In this document: positions 23,170 to 26,548 of the stretch, one piece after another
Numbering within the stretch: position 1 is the stretch's first letter
Layout: each line of letters starts with the position of its first letter
Origin: RUG760 sp045642205
GTDB lineage: Bacteria > Bacillota > Clostridia > Lachnospirales > Bianqueaceae
Length of the DNA: 26,548 nt
Direction of reading: 5' to 3'
NCBI GenBank assembly: GCA_045642205.1
Contig: JAZUIK010000045.1
Location: 1-26,548 of the forward strand
The notes under the pieces: generated by a model
Databases searched by the model: none
What the model was told of the DNA's origin: nothing
The model's input: the letters and a program-made list of their open reading frames with translations, nothing else
Made by a program: the position numbers and the translations under genes

Positions 23170-23212
23170 AAAACAATTGGGTACTTCAAATCTTGTTTAA
23201 AGTACCCAATTG
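23170..23212 (-). terminator. Terminator of the aro/tyrA operon
   Basis: CAATTGGGTACTT (23174-23186) and AAGTACCCAATTG (23200-23212) form a perfect 13-bp stem with a TTTT tail on the minus strand. It lies about 47 bases after the DAHP synthase stop. Confidence 0.92.
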
Positions 23213-23259
23213 CTTCAACGCTTTATCGTGCAAAAGCACCAGTTTTACCTGAATTTCTA

Positions 23260-24291
23260 TTACAGCAGGTCAGCGATCTCATAGATCATGCGCTCGGTCT
23301 TCTCCCATCCGATACAAGGATCGGTAATGGACTGGCCATATACGCCGCCATCGATCTTCTGAGCACCGTCTACGATATAGCTCTCGACCATGAAGCCTTT
23401 GACCAGCTTCTTAAGCTCAGGATTGAAACGGCAGTTACCAAGGACTTCCTTGATAATACGAGGCTGATCCAGAGGCTTCTTACCGGAGTTAGCATGGTTG
23501 GAGTCGATGATGCATGCAGGGTTGACCAGCTCAGGACGCTTGTCGTAGAACTCCTTCAGAAGGACCAGATCCTCATAGTGATAGTTGGGCAGGCTCTGGC
23601 CATGCTTGTTGTTATATCCACGAAGGATTGCATGAGCATAGGGATTTCCTGCGGAAGTTGCTTCCCATCCACGATAGATGAAGGTATGGCTTCCCTGAGC
23701 GGCATGGATCGCATTCATCATAACGCTGTAATCACCACCGGTGGGGTTCTTCATTCCGACAGGTACTTCGATACCGCTGGCAGTTAAGCGATGCTCCTGG
23801 TTCTCAACACTGCGGGCACCGACAGCCACATAACCAAGAAGATCATCCAGGTACTTGTAGTTACCGGGGTACAGCATCTCATCGGCACAGGAAAATCCGG
23901 TCTCCTGGATTGCCTTCATATGCAGTTCACGGGTTGCAATGATACCCTTGAACATATCGGGAGCTTCAGTGGGAACCGGCTGATGGACATATCCCTTATA
24001 GCCGTCACCGTTGGTTCTGGGCTTATTGGTGTAGATACGGGGAACGATAAAGATCTTATCCTTAACCTTCTCTGCTACTTCTCTCAGACGGGAAATGTAA
24101 TCCAACACACTGTCTTCACGATCTGCACTGCAGGGTCCGATGATGAGCACCAGACGATCGTCCTTGCCTGCAAATATCTTTTTCAGTTCGATATCACGCT
24201 TTTCAACGATCTCGGAAATTGCTGCCGTTACAGGATACATCTCCTTGACTTCCATGGGAATGGTCAGCTTACGCTTGAAATCCATATTCAT
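23260..24291 (-). CDS. aroF: 3-deoxy-7-phosphoheptulonate (DAHP) synthase, type I AroF/G/H class
   Basis: The enzyme joins phosphoenolpyruvate and erythrose 4-phosphate, the entry step of the shikimate pathway. The 343 residues carry the type I alpha landmarks: LIIGPCSADRED (about 49-60) with the metal-binding Cys, PRIYTNKPRT (about 84-93), KNPTGGDYSVMMNAI (about 188-202) and IDSNHANSGKKP (about 249-260). Length matches the E. coli isozymes (about 350), whose N-terminal part takes part in feedback inhibition. Which amino acid inhibits this one cannot be told by eye. It is the last gene of aroQ-aroA-tyrA-aroF, 28 bp after tyrA and before a strong terminator. Start ATG 24291 has AGAGG nine bases upstream; a second ATG two codons later is possible. 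The symbol aroF is used in a general sense. Confidence 0.96.
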   Translation of the reverse strand: MNMDFKRKLTIPMEVKEMYPVTAAISEIVEKRDIELKKIFAGKDDRLVLIIGPCSADREDSVLDYISRLREVAEKVKDKIFIVPRIYTNKPRTNGDGYKGYVHQPVPTEAPDMFKGIIATRELHMKAIQETGFSCADEMLYPGNYKYLDDLLGYVAVGARSVENQEHRLTASGIEVPVGMKNPTGGDYSVMMNAIHAAQGSHTFIYRGWEATSAGNPYAHAILRGYNNKHGQSLPNYHYEDLVLLKEFYDKRPELVNPACIIDSNHANSGKKPLDQPRIIKEVLGNCRFNPELKKLVKGFMVESYIVDGAQKIDGGVYGQSITDPCIGWEKTERMIYEIADLL

Positions 24292-24319
24292 GATCTATTA
24301 CCTCTTTCTTTGGTTATGC

Positions 24320-25174
24320 TTATTTATCAAACAGAGCTCGTCTTTCCGTAGACAGACGCATCTTCTGCTTTAATCCTTCCATATCATCCGCTTCCAACAT
24401 GCCTCTTAAGGTCATGATCTCCTCAACAAAGGTATCCATATCCTTCAGAAGGGCTTCCTTATTTCGGATGAACAGTTCACTCCACATGGACTCGTTGATC
24501 CGTGCGATACGGGTCAGATCTCTAAAAGAGTCTCCCGTATAATCTACCAGATTGGTGTTGTCATTACAGGTCATCAGTGCCACAGCGATCACATGGGTCA
24601 GCTGTGATACAAATCCGATCATCTTATCGTGTTCCTCAGGGCTCAGAACGGAGATCCGTCTGAATCCAAGGATCTTTCCAAGGCTCTTACACCATTCGAT
24701 GCCCTCAGGTGTATTCTTCTCCGTAGGCGTAACGATGTAGTTGGCATTTAAGAAGATCCTTGCATCGGAGTTTTCCACTCCGTAGACTTCCTTACCGGCC
24801 ATGGGATGGGCCGGAACAAACTCCACGTCCTTTCTAAGTATCTCCTGGATATCGTACACGATACAGGATTTAACACCGGTCACATCAGTGAGATAGGTTC
24901 CGGATTTAAACAGATGCTGATTGGTCTTGATCCAATCCAGGAAGACACCGGGATACAGACCAAAGATGACAACATCAGCTTTATGGACCATCTCCGGATC
25001 CACCGTAACACTGCCTGCTTGGATGATCCCGTTTTCCAGAGCATAGGAAATGGCTTCTTCTCTGGCATCGATGGCTTCCACATGGTAACCCAGTCTGGTC
25101 AGTCCTCTGGCATAGCTTCCGCCGATCAGACCCAGACCTACGACCAGGATATTATTCTTACTGATCCATTCCAT
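24320..25174 (-). CDS. tyrA: Prephenate dehydrogenase, without an ACT domain
   Basis: TyrA oxidatively decarboxylates prephenate to 4-hydroxyphenylpyruvate for tyrosine synthesis. The N-terminus has an NAD-binding Rossmann motif VVGLGLIGGSYA (about 11-22). Later blocks are VIFGLYPGV, DVTGVKS, HPMAGKE with the substrate-site His, and a helical C-terminal domain with SQLTHVIAVAL, FRDLTRIA. At 284 residues it lacks the C-terminal ACT domain common in B. subtilis-type enzymes, so tyrosine feedback would have to work differently. I chose the ATG at 25174, nine bases after GGAGG; a TTG at 25177 is the alternative. It overlaps the end of aroA by 17 nt, which points to coupled translation. Confidence 0.95.
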   Translation of the reverse strand: MEWISKNNILVVGLGLIGGSYARGLTRLGYHVEAIDAREEAISYALENGIIQAGSVTVDPEMVHKADVVIFGLYPGVFLDWIKTNQHLFKSGTYLTDVTGVKSCIVYDIQEILRKDVEFVPAHPMAGKEVYGVENSDARIFLNANYIVTPTEKNTPEGIEWCKSLGKILGFRRISVLSPEEHDKMIGFVSQLTHVIAVALMTCNDNTNLVDYTGDSFRDLTRIARINESMWSELFIRNKEALLKDMDTFVEEIMTLRGMLEADDMEGLKQKMRLSTERRALFDK

Positions 25175-26378
25175 CAATCGTTACCTCCACTCCCAGGTTT
25201 CCAATCCGTGTAAAGAAATCCGGAAGACTCTTTCTGACACATTCTGCTCCATCGATCACTCCGCCATATCTTGATGAAACAACGGCAAGTGACATGGCAA
25301 TCCGATGATCGTTGTGAGACATTAACAGTTCCTTAGGGCAATGTAATTCCACCTTGGGGATCCACACATCGTTCTCATTGACCACAACGGTAGCACCGAA
25401 CTTTTCCAGTTCCTCCCGCATGGCCTCTGCACGATCGCTTTCCTTGATCCTGAGTCTCCTGGTCCCTGTCAATCTGGCACCATGGAGCACGCTGGCCATT
25501 GCCATCAGGATCGGTCCAAGATCAGGACAATCGGAGATATCGATCTCCTGCATTCCCTCAGACAGCTTTTTCAGATGTTCTCTGCAGATCTTATCTCCCT
25601 GCAGGGAATCATCCTTTAAGCCGCTTAATCCTACGTTACCATCCAGATAATTAAAGGCTTCAAAGAAGGCGGCATTGGACCAGTCTCCTTCCACCTCTGT
25701 CTCTCTCTTCTGATATCGCTGACTTCCGGGGATCATGATACAGTGATCGTTCTCCCAGCAGGCTGTAACACCAAACAGTGAGAGCGCTTCGATCGTCATA
25801 TCGATATAGGGACGGCTCTCCACAGGAGGGATCAGATCGATACGGCTGTCCTCTTCACAAAGAGGCAGTGCAAACAATAGTCCTGAAATGAACTGGCTGC
25901 TCACATTACCGGGAATATGGTACTCACCACCCGTCAAAACACCCTGTACACAAAGAGAATTACCCTCTTTCTGATAGACAAAGCCTTTCTCTTTACAGAG
26001 TTCCTCATAGATACTTAAGGGGCGATTCATCAGTCTTTCTGATCCCGTAAGAGAAGCCTTTGCATCTTTCATCAGACAAAGAGGAACGAAGAACCTCAAG
26101 GTACTTCCACACTCTCTGCAGGGAAGGATCACATTCTCTTTTCGATCGGCGGGATGGATTCCCTTGACCGTAACCGTACTGCCTTCCAGGGTACATTCCG
26201 CACCCATGGCATTCAGGCAATCGATGGTGGCCAGTACGTCTTCCGAAGGCTCAACACCTTTTACAATACTGATGCCATCAGACAGTCCTGCACAGATCAG
26301 CATACGGTGTGCCATACTCTTGGAAGGCGGTGCCTTCAGATCACCCACAGCTTTAGAGGGGCTGATCGTTACTCTCAT
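25158..26378 (-). CDS. aroA: EPSP synthase (3-phosphoshikimate 1-carboxyvinyltransferase)
   Basis: AroA transfers the enolpyruvyl group of PEP to shikimate 3-phosphate; it is the glyphosate target enzyme. The 406 residues have PPSKSMAHRMLI (about 18-29) with the conserved Lys and Ser, CGSTLRFFVPL (about 89-99), which corresponds to the GNAGTAMRP-type PEP loop of class I and looks more like the class II sequence, SSQFISGLLFALPL (about 160-173), and KESDRAEAMREEL (about 311-323). The length is slightly under the usual 425-430. It starts 4 bp after aroQ and overlaps tyrA at its end. AAGGA lies nine bases before the start ATG. Glyphosate sensitivity class cannot be decided from these motifs alone. 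Confidence 0.96.
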   Translation of the reverse strand: MRVTISPSKAVGDLKAPPSKSMAHRMLICAGLSDGISIVKGVEPSEDVLATIDCLNAMGAECTLEGSTVTVKGIHPADRKENVILPCRECGSTLRFFVPLCLMKDAKASLTGSERLMNRPLSIYEELCKEKGFVYQKEGNSLCVQGVLTGGEYHIPGNVSSQFISGLLFALPLCEEDSRIDLIPPVESRPYIDMTIEALSLFGVTACWENDHCIMIPGSQRYQKRETEVEGDWSNAAFFEAFNYLDGNVGLSGLKDDSLQGDKICREHLKKLSEGMQEIDISDCPDLGPILMAMASVLHGARLTGTRRLRIKESDRAEAMREELEKFGATVVVNENDVWIPKVELHCPKELLMSHNDHRIAMSLAVVSSRYGGVIDGAECVRKSLPDFFTRIGNLGVEVTIDGMDQ

Positions 26379-26382
26379 AGGA

Positions 26383-26548
26383 TCAGTTCCTTTCGATCAG
26401 AAGGTCCATGGCATCCAGATAACCCTGCAGTCCGCGTCCGGTAATGGTATCGATGCAGGCAAGACGGATATAACTGATCTGTCTGAACTCTTCTCTCTCA
26501 TCTACCTTGGAGATGTGGACCTCCACCGTGGGAATCGATACAGCCTTG
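26383..26548 (-). CDS. aroQ: Type II 3-dehydroquinate dehydratase, C-terminal part (runs off window)
   Basis: The frame enters from the right edge and ends with TGA at 26383-26385, giving 54 residues. The segment PTVEVHISKVDEREEF matches the conserved EVHxSNxxxRExFR block of type II dehydroquinases, with the His and Arg of the active site. It ends in GRGLQGYLDAMDLL, the expected last helix. The enzyme turns 3-dehydroquinate into 3-dehydroshikimate. The N-terminal two-thirds lie outside the window. The Asn that usually follows the Ser is Lys here. It is the most upstream visible gene of the aro operon, whose promoter must lie beyond the edge. Confidence 0.88.
   Translation of the reverse strand, partial: KAVSIPTVEVHISKVDEREEFRQISYIRLACIDTITGRGLQGYLDAMDLLIERN

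Overview
The window reads as chromosome of a low-to-moderate GC, Gram-positive anaerobe of the class Clostridia, probably a Lachnospiraceae-type organism. The reasons are the gene order plsX - ACP-like gene - rnc - smc - ftsY, a RecU resolvase, strong AGGAGG ribosome sites, a tryptophan T-box and TTGACA/TATAAT promoters. The assignment is inference from gene content; no taxonomic marker was searched.

Layout. The left edge (1-1035) is a mobile-element scar: the last 49 codons of an IS605/IS1341-type TnpB with hairpin-rich right-end DNA, facing a REP-associated-type (Y1/HUH) transposase whose expected catalytic tyrosine is alanine. From 14688 down to 1192 lies core housekeeping DNA on the minus strand, read right to left: an MFS transporter; polA-coaE-orphan family-5 solute-binding lipoprotein-recU, tightly packed or overlapping; then, after an internal promoter, plsX-ACP-like-rnc-smc-ftsY ending in a strong terminator. 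The ACP-like protein lacks the phosphopantetheine serine. The smc 3' end and the smc-ftsY gap hold several related palindromes, one of which encodes the last residues of SMC.

A short plus-strand block follows (14764-16617): tRNA-Leu(CAA) with its promoter and terminator, a cluster of small palindromic repeats, then a two-gene unit for an SPFH/slipin-like membrane protein and a small single-helix protein of unknown role, closed by a terminator.

The right third (16627-26548, minus strand) concerns aromatic amino acids. Read right to left it is aroQ (cut by the window edge)-aroA-tyrA-DAHP synthase, then a terminator, a consensus promoter, and a T-box leader with specifier UGG (Trp) ahead of a three-gene ABC importer (TrpX-like lipoprotein, permease, ATPase). 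Only 20 bp after the ATPase comes a 1095-residue exported CotH-kinase protein with four lamin-tail-like domains, which may be read from the same transcript. The organism thus appears to make chorismate and prephenate-derived products while switching on tryptophan uptake when charged tRNA-Trp is scarce.

Most of the window is ordinary core genome. The items most worth a second look are the serine-less ACP, the palindrome array that has become the SMC C-terminus, the tyrosine-less transposase and the CotH gene behind the Trp T-box. No CRISPR array, prophage or evident new multi-gene defence system was seen.
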